Source: Byssothecium circinans (Eukaryota > Ascomycota > Dothideomycetes > Pleosporales > Massarinaceae). From it: 64,000 bases of DNA. A program made the position numbers and the translations under genes. Of this stretch, positions 8,763-19,499 are shown piece by piece. The stretch lies in NCBI GenBank assembly GCA_010015675.1, contig ML976978.1:558790-622789 (forward strand). Direction: 5' to 3'. Positions within the stretch are counted from its first letter, which is position 1; every line of letters begins with the position of its first letter. The notes beneath the pieces were generated by a model. The model was not told the DNA's origin. It searched no databases and saw only the letters and a program-made list of their open reading frames with translations.

Positions 8763-11357
8763 TTACAACTTCCTGCGCTTTGAAATGGGCGCCTCCTCCT
8801 CCTGCACTGGTGGTGTCTCCTCTACCTCGAGCCTCCCACTTCCTCGCTCAATGTTTCGCCAGCTCGACACACTCTGTTGCACAGATTCGAATGTTTCCCT
8901 CGCGTCTACCACAACACCATCCTCGCCCGCGTTGAACATGACGGCGTTGACAAACATGCGCATCAGCTCCTTCTCCAGTTGGGCTGAGTTGACAATCGCT
9001 TTAGGGGGCATGTTCTCAGGAGTCATTGGCAATTCGACCACGGCTCCACCACCGCCGGGACTACCAGCAGGTGTATCGCCAGAAGCAGCAGCAGCCACCT
9101 GTTTCGCCCCGGCAGCAATGCCTTTTTGGATCGTCTTGAGATCTGTTGGGCGCTTGATGATCTCGTAGTACCCTTCCGCATCCTTTGCTCTGACCGCAGT
9201 AGTGAAAATGGAGGCATGCTTATGTGAACTTATGTCATTCATCAAAGGCGCGCACATGCGAGAAAAGTGTCGAAGCGCCGTCACCGTTCTGGGTAGCTCC
9301 GGCGTACCAGACCGTTCCTCGACCTCTTCCGGTGTCGTCTCACGCGCATTCCGCTTTCGCTTGTTACTTGGCTGCTGTGACTGCTGCATGTTGCCGCCGC
9401 GCCTGCGGGTGGTCATCTGAGGTGTTGCTGTCAAATCCTCCTCGATAACATCAATAGAGTTGCCGCGTTCAGACTTGATCCGACTACCTGCTTGGGATTC
9501 GTTGTCAGCGGCTACTGTGTCAGTGTGAGATAGAATCGACTGGCTTCTACTTCTATCCCGAACAGATGTACCTGCTTGAGAGGAAGCAATGCTACCTGGC
9601 CTCGCTTTCTTGGCAGGTGCCTTCCGTCGAGATCTCCCTTGGCGAGTCTCCATTTCTGGGACACCCTCTCCCGACTGAGTTTCCGGCTCAGGCTGCGTGT
9701 CCTTTTCCGGTTCCTTATCTTTTGTCTTCACCTTGGCTCTCGATTTGCGAGATGCTTTCGGTTTCGGCTGACTCTGCGGCAAAGTAGGAACAATGTCATC
9801 AATCGGGCTTATTACGGGTTGTGCTACCTCTTCCGGCTGTTTCCAGTTTCGAGTAGACGCTTTAATGATTGATGTTGCAGACCGTGGCGTTGAAAATGCG
9901 CTTGGAGGCGTGCGCATCCCTGTGGGCGTAGAGAAAGAAAGTCTGGCTTGAGTGACGAGCGGATGCATTGGGGGATGTCCCGCTCTACCAATGGTAGCCG
10001 ATTGAGGTGTTCCTTTTGCAGTATGCCGTGAGTTCGTAGGAGTCGAGACTTGAGCATGTTGTGGAGGAAATGCGGGTTGTTGGTGCGCACGCGACGGGTC
10101 TTGGGGCGACACTTGGAAAGGGGGTAGCATAAAGCCGCCCTGCGGAGGGGGAGGTTGGCCCATCTGTTGTTGTGGGGGATAAGGCGACTGTCCAGAATAT
10201 GGTACATGATTCCTTGGATGCTGCTGTTGGGGTTGCACGCTTGGAGATTGCGATCCTCCTTGATATGGTCCAGTTCCGGGATACCGTTGATGGTTTGGGG
10301 AGAATTGTGCGCTATGCGTAGGGCCATACGATGGTATCCCGTTTGGTGGGAAGGGATGAGGAGGATGTGGCTGCAGATAGGGTCCAGGTGGGCTTCCAGC
10401 TTGCGGATGGGGTGGGGGCAATTGGTTTGGAGGATGTGGACTGCCCAAAGATGGTGCATTTTGAGATTGAAGCTGAGGTTGCGCCTGGGGGTAAGGCGAG
10501 CGTTGTGTAGGATATGGAGACCCATTTGGAGCAACGTTTGGAGGTGGTTGGGACGCTTGTACTGGTGATGGCGCTGGCGCTTGAGATGAACGGTTTTGCT
10601 GTGACAGGGGAACAGGCGCAAGAGGTGGTTGAGGGGTAGGAGAGCTGGTCGCAGGGGTCTGCTTCTTGCGCGGGACCGCCTTCGCACTGGATTCAGTGTG
10701 TGACTGTCCGTTCTGTAAGGGGGGCACTTTCGGCGGTGCAACATGAGGCTGTTGCTGCTCCTGGGGACCGTCTGTCGGGGGTGGCGTGGGCACGACGCGT
10801 GCTGGCTCTGGCTTCGGCGGTACCTGGTTCTGCGGAGGAAGGGGAGGCTTCTTGGGGTGATTGGGACTCCGCGACGCCGACTTCCCATTCGCCCTGTCTC
10901 TCAACTGCTCATCCCACTCGCCGCGCTCAATGCTCTGCAGGTCCTTCTGCAGGCGTTCATACTGCTCCTCCTCTTGCCTGATCTGGTCGACGATGGCAGT
11001 GCGGTAGCGCGCATACAGTTTGTTGACGAGCTTCGGAATGAGGTGCTGATGCTGGACTGATTCCTGGATGGTGGGTAGGCTCGGACTAGGCGCCTTCCTC
11101 TTGCGCGAGTTTTTGATTTCTCCATCGACCGCATTCTGCTCGCTCTTGATCTCTTCCTTCAGAATGTGCAGGTAGAAGTTGCGCAAGGCATCAGGACTGA
11201 GACGGCCGCTCTGGAAGCGCCTGTCGGAGGTGATGTGTGGGTTGCTCTTCAGCAGCTCCGAAATCCTGCTGAAGACTTGAGGATCTAAGCCATGGGCATG
11301 GAGCGACTGGAACAATAACAGTGACTCGAGGTGGGTATAGGCAGAGCTAGAATTCAT
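8763..11357 (-). CDS. bromodomain protein, BRD8/Bdc1-like (putative NuA4 subunit)
   Basis: A single exon. The first in-frame ATG is at 11357 (MNSSSAYTHLES), giving 864 residues; the frame stays open upstream but without an ATG. The N-terminal 130 residues are helical and charged (LLLFQSLHAHGL, 'YARYRTAIVDQIRQEEEQYERL'). A long P/Q-rich disordered middle and K/R-rich nuclear-localisation-like stretches (RRKAPAKKARP) follow. A bromodomain lies near the C-terminus: 'MNDISSHKHASIFTTAV', 'YYEIIKRPTDLKTIQKGI', then an inserted G/A-rich loop and 'MFVNAVMFNAGEDGVV'. The order resembles BRD8 of the animal TIP60 complex and fission yeast Bdc1 of NuA4, so acetyl-lysine reading in a histone acetyltransferase complex is likely. 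The loop insertion inside the bromodomain is unusual. Confidence 0.85.
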   Translation of the reverse strand: MNSSSAYTHLESLLLFQSLHAHGLDPQVFSRISELLKSNPHITSDRRFQSGRLSPDALRNFYLHILKEEIKSEQNAVDGEIKNSRKRKAPSPSLPTIQESVQHQHLIPKLVNKLYARYRTAIVDQIRQEEEQYERLQKDLQSIERGEWDEQLRDRANGKSASRSPNHPKKPPLPPQNQVPPKPEPARVVPTPPPTDGPQEQQQPHVAPPKVPPLQNGQSHTESSAKAVPRKKQTPATSSPTPQPPLAPVPLSQQNRSSQAPAPSPVQASQPPPNVAPNGSPYPTQRSPYPQAQPQLQSQNAPSLGSPHPPNQLPPPHPQAGSPPGPYLQPHPPHPFPPNGIPSYGPTHSAQFSPNHQRYPGTGPYQGGSQSPSVQPQQQHPRNHVPYSGQSPYPPQQQMGQPPPPQGGFMLPPFQVSPQDPSRAHQQPAFPPQHAQVSTPTNSRHTAKGTPQSATIGRAGHPPMHPLVTQARLSFSTPTGMRTPPSAFSTPRSATSIIKASTRNWKQPEEVAQPVISPIDDIVPTLPQSQPKPKASRKSRAKVKTKDKEPEKDTQPEPETQSGEGVPEMETRQGRSRRKAPAKKARPGSIASSQAGTSVRDRSRSQSILSHTDTVAADNESQAGSRIKSERGNSIDVIEEDLTATPQMTTRRRGGNMQQSQQPSNKRKRNARETTPEEVEERSGTPELPRTVTALRHFSRMCAPLMNDISSHKHASIFTTAVRAKDAEGYYEIIKRPTDLKTIQKGIAAGAKQVAAAASGDTPAGSPGGGGAVVELPMTPENMPPKAIVNSAQLEKELMRMFVNAVMFNAGEDGVVVDARETFESVQQSVSSWRNIERGSGRLEVEETPPVQEEEAPISKRRKL

Positions 11358-12159
11358 GCCACTACGGTACCACGGTATGGCGCGCGAGCGATGGGCGGAC
11401 GGCGGGAGAGGAGCCAGCACGACGGCGGCCTGCGCTCATAATAAGCAGGCGGTTTCGCGGGGCGGGCGAGAGATGGATGGCGTGGGTGCGGGCGATGGAC
11501 GCCGCGGCGTTTGATGGATTTGGGCGAGATTCGTGGTGGTGTGTTCTGTTTTTGCCGCGACGGATGGGCCTGAGCCAGATGCGCGAGCGGCGAGCGAGGG
11601 CTCAGGGTCGGGCAGGCGACGGGCAGCCAATCAGCTGCGGTGGGCGGTGGGCGCTTGGCAGGCACGTGCGGCTGAGGGGGTGTCATGTTAGGTAGCGACA
11701 TAGTATAATACATGTAGAGTGCACATGTCTTTTGTAGCATGCTGGAACCAGCTGGACGGCAGGTCATTGTTTCGATCCGGAAGCATGCTGGTAGAGGAGT
11801 GCCTATATGGGGTGCTGTTGAGGTCGCCATGCGGCGTATAAATAACTTCAAGTGTTGGGTTCTGGTTCCCTCAAATGCTCCTCCTCCACCAAGATGATCG
11901 GCCCCTACGGAAAGGGTGAAGGGTGAAGGCTGAACCTCCTTTTCACGAAATTGCCCCCAGCGATCTGGTCCATCTCATCAAAGGACCGACATCAAATGTC
12001 ATGCTCCCCTCTCCACACGCCTTTTTGAAACGCCCGTGACATAACGCGCCGCTTGCGTCCTGCGTGCCCAATTTCTACCTCATACATAGCCACCACTGTC
12101 CACGCCCGCGCTGCCCCGTGGCATCCAGCATCTAGCATCTACCATTACCACACACCGCA
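11358..12159. promoter_or_regulatory. divergent promoter, GC-rich near the bromodomain gene
   Basis: About 800 bases between divergent genes. The part nearest the bromodomain gene is strongly GC-rich (about 11380-11690, many CG dinucleotides). The part nearest the coiled-coil gene has pyrimidine-rich leader sequence. Overlapping open frames on both strands look like by-products of GC richness. Confidence 0.4.
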
Positions 12160-12766
12160 ATGGCATCCTCCACATCACCCTCGCAATACGCCATGGACGA
12201 CCCCGACCATGGCTGGAAGCCCAACAACCGCCCGCAGTCGTAAGCGTCACCCCCGTACCACCGGATTGATCTGACAGCCAGCCTAGGACCGTCGCACGCA
12301 ACTTTATGAATGAGCTCGACGACCTGTTCCGGCTGGACGGGGCGCCCGATCTCCTTGACCTTGACAAGAACGTGCACCAGAAGTGCGTCCCTCTTCCCTC
12401 CCGCTAATCCAGCTCGCAACGAGCTGACGACCGCCCAGGAAGCAAGCCGTCACGACGCACTCGCAAGAGCTCGAGGCCCTCGAGGCCAAGCTGCGCGAGA
12501 CGGAAGAGCGCCTCAAGCAAGCAAAGACGTCGCCGCCCCGTCGCAAGGACAGCCAGCGTCGAACCCCCGTCCAGGCTGCCTTCTCCGCCCAGGACAAAGC
12601 CCGGCTAGAGAGCGCCGGCAGCCCCATGGCGAGGCGGCAGAAGGAGAACATGGCTGCACAGAATATGCCAGGTGCGCTGCCAAATACTCCCTCCTCCGAA
12701 CGCAGCGCTTATGTCCTCGTAGACCGACCACGCACCGCACAGACCGACGACGGCGAGAAGGCCTGA
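12160..12766 (+). CDS. small conserved coiled-coil protein of unknown function
   Basis: Three exons, 12160-12239, 12287-12382 and 12439-12766, join in frame to 167 residues. The donors are GTAAGC and GTGCGT and the introns are 47 and 56 nt. Residues 28-55 contain an acidic amphipathic stretch (FMNELDDLFRLDGAPDLLDL). Residues 59-88 form a charged heptad-rich coiled coil (QELEALEAKLRETEERL). The C-terminal half is basic and disordered. There is no signal peptide or membrane segment. I do not recognise the family. The three clean splices plus a continuous coiled coil argue that it is real, probably an adaptor or subunit protein. Confidence 0.7.
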
Positions 12767-13560
12767 AACAAGCATCTCAACGACATTACGATGGGTAGAG
12801 CAGGTCAACAGGACAAAGCAACAGCTCGGGAGCATAGGGTGCCAGAGATTCCACGTATTGGATAGCATTGGATGGAGCTATACCTTGTAATACAAGCCCG
12901 GGGGGATTCATTTCTGTTGTGTACTTTGGACCGGTTGGAGGCCCCACATCATGGCGATGGAGTGGAGGCAGACTATTCGGCTGTTACTGATCAGCCATAT
13001 AGCTTGAGCTGAATGCATTTTTCATTCTCGACCGAGTTGTTCTGAGCAGTAAGTGACATCGTGAGCAGCACGTTGCTGTGTGGAAACCAGGGGCTCCAAT
13101 CGGCATACATCATGGAAGATCCAACATGCCGTTCTCCGAGTACGATCATTTATTCCTGTGTTAGTAAGCTGCTACGACGGTTTGGAAGGATAAGGAGGCA
13201 AGTATCTGCAACCTTGTGAGGTTCCGGGACCTGCTCCGGAGGCTGCTATGATTGCGAGTCCGGGGACGGCGAATTACGCTTGCGGCGAGAAGAGAGAAGG
13301 AAAGTTCAGGGCTAGCTGTGAGATGGTTGGTTGCAAAAGAGGAGGCTAAGGTGAGTGAAAGACGTCATTGGGTGGAAGGTTCCTAAGGGAGACCCTGAGA
13401 AGCTATGCATGCAGACCGATGCATGGCTCCTCAAGGTACTTCATATCACCCACAATGGCATCACGAAGTACAATTCCAAGGGTTTCTTATATGGTCTCAA
13501 TTTCGTTGAACTCGAGGTATGTACATCAACGCTGCTTCGCTTTCCAACTTCCATCCCCGT
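12767..13560. other. intergenic (tail-to-tail)
   Basis: About 790 bases between two convergent genes; it must hold both polyadenylation regions. Short open frames occur but nothing recognisable. Confidence 0.5.
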
Positions 13561-14970
13561 TCAAACATTCGTCAAAGCATTGACAAGACCAGCCCACGTC
13601 TCCCTAACAGTTGGCTGAATCTGGTTCGCCGGAAGCGTAAAACCATACGTTCCCGTGTCCCTCAGCTCCCACGTATACGCATAGCTCGCGTTTCCGACCT
13701 GATCGATATGGTCAACCGACGCACCCGTAGTCGCGTACAAAGTAGAACAAGAAGGACCAATCGTGTACGCAGTGCCAGAAACAGCTCTAATAGCTGCCGC
13801 GGCTCTAGTGGCCACGGAGCGGTAAGCCGCATCGTTATCGATGACGGCGTTACAGTCGTATCCGAATGCTGAGCTCTTCGTCAGTATCTACGAATGTGTC
13901 ATATCTCGGGGAAGTCGCTGCTTACGCCAAAGGATGTACTGTCCATAAGAATGGATATCAAGATATAGTCTGATACCGTTCCCATCCCTCAACTGATTAA
14001 CCTGCGTCCGAAGGCCCAGGTTCTCGGGCGAATCACCCGCAGCCAGGCCCTTGTACGTCTCGGAGCAAGGGTTCGTCGACGCGCCGCCAGTAAGCTCCCA
14101 TTTGAAGGGCCAGTTGCGGTTGATGTCGCGGCCGGCACAGGAGTTGCCGCTGACGGTTTGGCGGTTCTTGCGCCAGAGACGGTCGGTGGTTTGGGTGTAG
14201 GCGAATCCTGTTGTCGCGTTAGTGTCACTCAATGTTAGACTGTGTGCAAAGGGGTGATTATGAAATTGGATAAATGGAGACGTACCATCGGGGTTTACGA
14301 TGGGGATGATGTAGTAATCGTACTTGTCCACCAGTGCTTTGACTGAGGCGTCAGAAGCGTATTTTGTGAGTAATTGCCATGCAAAGTACTCGGTGGTCAT
14401 CGTCGTGATCCATTCTCGCGCATGCACAGTGCCATGGATCAGAATGGCAGGCTTAGACCCCTTGCCTCCGCTGCCCCAGATGTGGATTCCGGTCAGAGTG
14501 CGTCCCTGTACGGACGTTCCCGTCGTGATGATCTCAGACTGCCCGGTAAATCCACCCTGAAGGTCCCGCAAGAACGTCAAGTGGTCGGCATAGGCGTGGT
14601 ATGCAGTGAACCAACTCTCAGCGGGCACGGCTTGAACACTGACATCACCCTCGGAAGAAACGAGTTCGCCCTCTTCCGCGAGCACGGCGCCCACATCTTC
14701 AGTGAGAACAGTGGTCTCGCCGACGAGAGCTTTGACTGCGTCGACTTGGTCGGGCGAGACGACGATGTCGAGATGAGAAGCTTGTCCCGGGGTCAAGATA
14801 TGAGCGGCGAGTTTTTCGATCTCGGCTTCAATGTTGAGGATCGCTTTGTTGTTTGGATTGGGAAGTGAGACACGGAGTGCCTTGAACCCGGTATAATCTA
14901 CCTTAGCTGCCCGAGGGACGGTGGCAGCTAAGGCAGCTGTGAGGGAAGTAAGAATGAGGAGGGACTTCAT
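13561..14970 (-). CDS. secreted zinc carboxypeptidase, M14A (procarboxypeptidase A-like)
   Basis: Exons 14970-14286, 14207-13926 and 13868-13561 give 424 residues. A signal peptide (MKSLLILTSLTAALA) is followed by an activation propeptide to about residue 117 and then the M14 catalytic domain. The zinc site HAREW supplies His183 and Glu186, and DIHSYGQ supplies the third ligand. The substrate-binding 'GRDINRNWPF' and the catalytic glutamate in TWELRDTGTYGF are present. The length equals typical fungal metallocarboxypeptidases (MCPA-like), which trim C-terminal residues from extracellular peptides. Intron 1 (78 nt) is a multiple of three without an in-frame stop, so its retention would add 26 residues after 'NPDG'. 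Intron 2 is 57 nt and acceptor and donor fit the consensus. Confidence 0.93.
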
Positions 14971-16891
14971 CTTTTCTTTCGCGGATGGGCACTGTCAAAG
15001 AGTCGTGCTGAAGATCAATCAGGACTTTGAGGCTTGGGTACCCTGCGCGCCTTTTATACTCTTTCCGCATGTATCTGGCGCGGCGACATGATCGCTCAAG
15101 GCGCTCGCCTTTCGTGGACTTATCGTGTAGTGCTGCATCTGGCAGGTACGTTCAGGTACGCATGCACTAAGCTTTCTGCAGGTGGGCGGGAGATGTACCA
15201 ATGAAGGAGCCGATATGCGGTGCTGCACACTGGGTGGTGGTTTCATTTAATCGTCTTCTGGAGGCGTGGCTTGGCGGGAAGGTCGTTGTGTGGTGTATGT
15301 TGACGTGATATGGCGGAGGGGCGGAGAAGCGACTTGGCGCTGCCTGAAAGGGAAGGTCGGGTGAACGAGACCTTGGACTTTCTGATAGCGTGGTGGTGAA
15401 GCTGGGGTCCTAATTCATACCTAGGTACAGCACGACTTTAAACGAAATACTTGCGCCATACCTAGGTAGCTTTGGGGGAATGATGGATGATTCGAAGAAG
15501 TTTTTAGGGACTGTGGCTAGTTGAGACGTTCGAGACCTTGGTGTCCCTCTAGAGGGAGAGCGAGAGCCAGTATTGCCTCATCTGCTGCTTTCCTTACACG
15601 GTCTCTCTAGTGCGCTTCATTACGAGCCAGCGTTGGACTCCCTGGTCGATGAGCTTATGGCGAACCTGATTCCAATTTCCAGCGACATTGTCGACATCTT
15701 TCTGATGTTTGCTTCTTTATAGCCAACAAATTAAAATGGCATACACTTCAGTGTCGCCCTTGGGTGGAGTTTTGATGGCGTTAGTAGTATATCTGAATGT
15801 ACGATCGCTGTGCTCAATCCTTGTATTCGGACCGTCCACTAAACGATGCAGAATGCAATCCGTCCCTGCTTCTCTACATACGAACCCAAAGGAAGATGCT
15901 TCAAATCTGGTTCCATGAAGGTACACAAGAAATCGGATATAAAAGCGCAGCGCGACAAGCTTGCCAAAGTCAACACATCCTTCACTACAGCGAGTGTGTT
16001 GTGAAGCTATGGGCCGTATACGAAGAGCGCGGACTTTGCGATGAATGCTCCAAGTCCTTAGCTCCCCTGCTAGAAGAAGCATATACAGCATCACCGTAAT
16101 ATTGGAGTCCGGATATGGATCTAGAAAGAGCGGAGGGATTTTGTCGAGTATCTCTGCCGCTACGTCTTCTCAGGTTGTGGTGTTGTCTCGTTACTCAAGT
16201 CAAAGAGATGGAACGAAAGAGATTTGAGAATAGTGATGGATGGCCTCGGACGTGTTGATCCAGCCGGATCCTCCAGTATCTGCGCTTGTGCTTCGAGGGA
16301 AAATGATGGAAAGAGTCTGACATAGTGCGAAAGATGTTATGGATTCGTTGGATTTCAAAGGCGATGCGTACGAATTCGTCCTCAAATATTTCTGTGATTG
16401 ATGTTAGAAAACCTATTGAAAACGAGCTGAGATTTAGAACAGAGATACATACAGTTGGCGAGTCGAAGTGCGAAGTCTTTCAGTGAGAGATCGTGTTCGG
16501 CCCATTCTAGATAAGCCCCAAAATGTCCAGGGGTATGCGCAAATCAGAAAGAGGGGATTGAATAACTAACCTGTGAGTTTATGGGAAACTAATGTAAATG
16601 ATGGGATCGAAGCCGCCGGAAGATGAGAACGGGGGTTGCTGCCTTTGCGCTCCCGGTAGTGAGATGTCGATCAGTAGGCCTGACCAACTCCTTTGCAAAA
16701 GCTGTTCAAGATAGATCCAACACCTACTACCTTGTCAGAAAACTTGGCTTTCACTGTTTCTTATATCTCGAGACAAACGTTTAGCGCGGTTGTGGAGCAT
16801 GGAGGATTGCGTTTCAGCGTTACAGAGTATATTACGTTACATGGAAAGGAAAAGAAAGAAATCCACGTCTTGGAATCTACGAACCAGAGGC
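14971..16891. other. long intergenic stretch with possible coding relics
   Basis: About 1.9 kb. The first 500 bases are the carboxypeptidase promoter. On the plus strand, 15797-16099 encodes about 100 residues with regularly spaced cysteines (C-x2-C in 'GLCDECSKSLAPLLEEAY') that resemble a fragment of a fungal multigene family, but it stops abruptly. On the minus strand, about 16550-16200 reads 'GAYLEWAEHDLSLKDFALRLAN' and, after a possible intron, 'IFEDEFVRIAFEIQRI', but the junction does not close in frame. Both look like broken or partly transcribed genes; no function is assigned. Confidence 0.35.
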
Positions 16892-17788
16892 TTAGAGCTC
16901 TTTCCGAAACGTCCTTTTAAGCCCGGTAGGATGGGCATTTTCCCAATCCGTCAAATTCATCACTTGCACACCTAGACAAGTTGTAAGCGCATGTTCTCAA
17001 AGCACCCATTCGTCACTCACCCCATCCTTTCAGCTCCTGGATAGTCTCCGCCTTGATCTCCGCTGACAAAGTCTCTGTCGCGTCCTCGATAAGAATGACC
17101 TCATAACCCAACTTGATACCATCGATGCTCGTTCCCCGCACGCACGCGTTCGTGATGAGACCAGTTACAACAATAGTCTCAACACCATGAAGCGCCAACT
17201 CCGAGTTCATCGTCGTGAATCGATGATACTGATTATCTGCAAACGCCGAATACGAGTCCACCGAATGATCCTGAGCTTTCTTGATGTAATTGACCGGTGT
17301 GCGATATCCCTCAAGATAATGCAGACGCGTCTGGACCCCTTCTTCAATCTCGGCTCCCCATGTTCCAGGGATACAATGGTCGGAGTAGAGTCCTTGCGTT
17401 TCTTGCTTCAGCGGGCTATCCAGGAAAGTGACGTTGACACTATCGCCGAGTTGTTTCCCAGCATGGGTGGAAGCGAATGAAACATGACCTTTCGGATGCC
17501 AGTCTTGCGACGCTATGATGAAGGGCCATTCATGGTCGTCGAGCAGTTTGTAGACTTTGGGAAGGATGGATGCTGCACGAGAGTTGTTGAGGGACCCGGT
17601 GATGAAATCGTTCTGGATGTCGATTAAAATAAGCGCTTTGCTTTTGTGTAATTTCGATGAGAACTAGGGGGTTTTGGTTAGTAGGCGATTGGGAATGCAG
17701 AGGTATGCATGCGGGGGGAATTTACTGGTACGCCTTGTACCGTTGATGCGGTAACAGCAAACAGCGTGGAAAGGGTGCCAAACTTCAT
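16892..17788 (-). CDS. nicotinamidase/isochorismatase-family hydrolase with putative signal peptide
   Basis: Exons 17788-17726, 17663-17021 and 16971-16892 give 261 residues with introns of 62 and 49 nt. The first exon (21 codons, MKFGTLSTLFAVTASTVQG) is a signal-peptide-like hydrophobic stretch. The second begins the cysteine-hydrolase fold at 'ALILIDIQNDF'. The catalytic triad is visible as Asp36, Lys149 or Lys150 and Cys195 (TNACVRGT). Asp74, His76 and His117 (QDWHP, DHCIPGTWG) match the metal ligands of nicotinamidases such as Pnc1. That favours deamidation of nicotinamide or a pyrazinamide-like amide over isochorismate hydrolysis. Secretory targeting is unusual for this family; a mitochondrial or cytosolic location is the alternative. 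Confidence 0.85.
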
Positions 17789-18296
17789 GTTTCCGAATGG
17801 CTTTGGCAATTGTTAGGTGGTGCTTGGTGGCTTTAGTCTTGGATTGCACTGAGTTTGACATGCAGGACAAAAAGTGTGGAGAGAGGTCAGAATCTTTTTG
17901 AGGATTTGTTTTGAGGTTGCTGTCAGCACTATGACATCCACTCCTGGATGTTTTTGGGGGCGATTTCGGAGCGGAGTCGGAGACGACCGACGCGATAACG
18001 CTAAACTGTTTATGGAGTATTGTGCTTGCAGCACTCAGGAACTCGCGAGCGATATCTCACTAGTAATAATGTAGAATGGCCGTTACTGTTATATTCGACT
18101 AGCTGAGATGTAACTAGTTGTGAGGGTCATTTGCCAGAAGTGGGGAACTGTATGAGGGTGTGATCATCACGGAGAATTCAGTGTTCATGGGCGGAGGTTA
18201 GAAGGGGATAAGAATTGTAATTAATCTTCTAATTGTACACGTGAGTAGGAAAAATTGTACATGTAAGTAGGAAATAATGCCTTGCAATTTGGAAAA
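17789..18296. other. intergenic
   Basis: About 510 bases: the promoter of the hydrolase and the 3' region of the rhodopsin-domain gene. A short direct repeat (AATTGTACA(C/T)GTGAGTAGGAAA-like, about 18232-18270) occurs just downstream of the latter. No gene seen. Confidence 0.45.
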
Positions 18297-19499
18297 CTAT
18301 CGCACATACAAATTCGCCTTACCGTGTGCCTGCTCGCCTCGTTCGATGTCCCCATTCGACGTCGACGCGATTGTCGTCGTTCGCTCCATGACAATATCAC
18401 CGGTACTCTTCTGGGTGCTTGTCGTCTTTTCCAACTCCCGATAGCCAGCAGAAGCCTTGCTCTGAACTGATGCATCGGTCTTGTGCTCTGAACTGCTCGA
18501 CATCCCAAAAGTCGACTTGATCGAGATAACGAACTTGGGCACGATACCATTTTCTTTGAAGAAGGGTCCGTAGGTCGGTAGGCAAGCTGCAATGACCGAA
18601 GTGTTTGGTTCGATCTCCGACCAGATGAAGGCATTTGTGATGGAGCTATATTGATTCTTGCCGAAATCAGTCAAACCGTGAATGGATTTGTAGAAGAGCA
18701 CAAAGCGGACAATGGCGGAGATGCACACGAAGCCTCCCAGCCAGAATATGGCCATGATTGAGATCTTTCGCCTTCTGTTGACCTTTAACGTCCTGATAAC
18801 GGGGAGAGGGAAGCACAAGATTGCGAGGTCGAAAAAGATGGAGAGGCCGCAATACCACAAATACCATGAGTTGAAGTTGAAACGATGTTTTGCGCGGGCT
18901 GCGTTCTTCCATGAGGAATCGATCGGGTCTCCGATAAGAAATACGCACTAGACTATATTAGCAAAATATATATGAATCGAGATCTGGAAACTGCGTACAA
19001 CGATGTTGGACAGCCACCAGCATGAAAGTATGCCGATCATGGCGATACAAGCTTTCTTAAACTTATTGTTGATGTAGAAGATGTGATAGTAGAACAGTAG
19101 GATCGAAACCTTGACCGTATACAGTGCAGTGATCAAGAGGAAGTTCGAGATCCATAGTGTCTGTGCTGTTGTTAGCATGAGGTACATCTTTAACCCCCTG
19201 AATAGAAGTTATACCCTTAAACCTATTTGTGCATGCTCGTGAGGTGTAACAGTGATTCTGTTGATGCCACCGAGACCCGCAGCGACCAAGGTATTGATCG
19301 AGTGTCCCCAGCAGAAGACCAACGTGATCATGATCGTCCAGTCGTCACCCGAAGAAGATTTGTTGCCTTTCCACCTCCGTGCCATGAACCTCAATATCAC
19401 GGCAGTAGTCGCAAAGATCGGAAGCGATATAGCCACACTAAGTAGCGAAGTGTCCACGAAGGAGAGGGACGGATCTGGATCCCGCGTGACTAGATGCAT
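18297..19499 (-). CDS. fungal rhodopsin-fold (seven-TM, Pth11-like) integral membrane protein
   Basis: The start is ATG 19499 (MHLVTRDPDP), just before the first helix 'AISLPIFATTAVILRFMARR'. Later blocks are 'VKVSILLFYYHIF', 'LYCGLSIFFDLAILCFPLPV' and 'FVCISAIVRFVLFY', followed by a cytosolic Ser/Thr tail. This order matches the large Pezizomycotina rhodopsin-domain family, several members of which act as surface sensors. The last two exons, ending at 18999 and starting at 18947, join in phase. The first junction is unclear. Protein-alignment logic favours 19215 joined to 19187, an intron of only 27 nt. A 57-nt alternative (19222-19166, GTTTAAG donor) is in frame but deletes several residues. 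The cysteine normal in the C-x-P motif is Gly here (IGDPIDSSW). The gene may be weakened or misspliced. Confidence 0.75.

Noticed and set aside
9824..10888. Long frame antisense to the bromodomain gene, 354 codons on the same strand in another phase
   Set aside because: It follows the P/Q-rich repeat-like composition of the real frame and has biased R/H/L content without motifs.
12132..12651. Minus-strand frames over the coiled-coil gene
   Set aside because: The plus-strand three-exon model has consistent splice sites and a coherent protein; the minus frames are GC-driven shadows.
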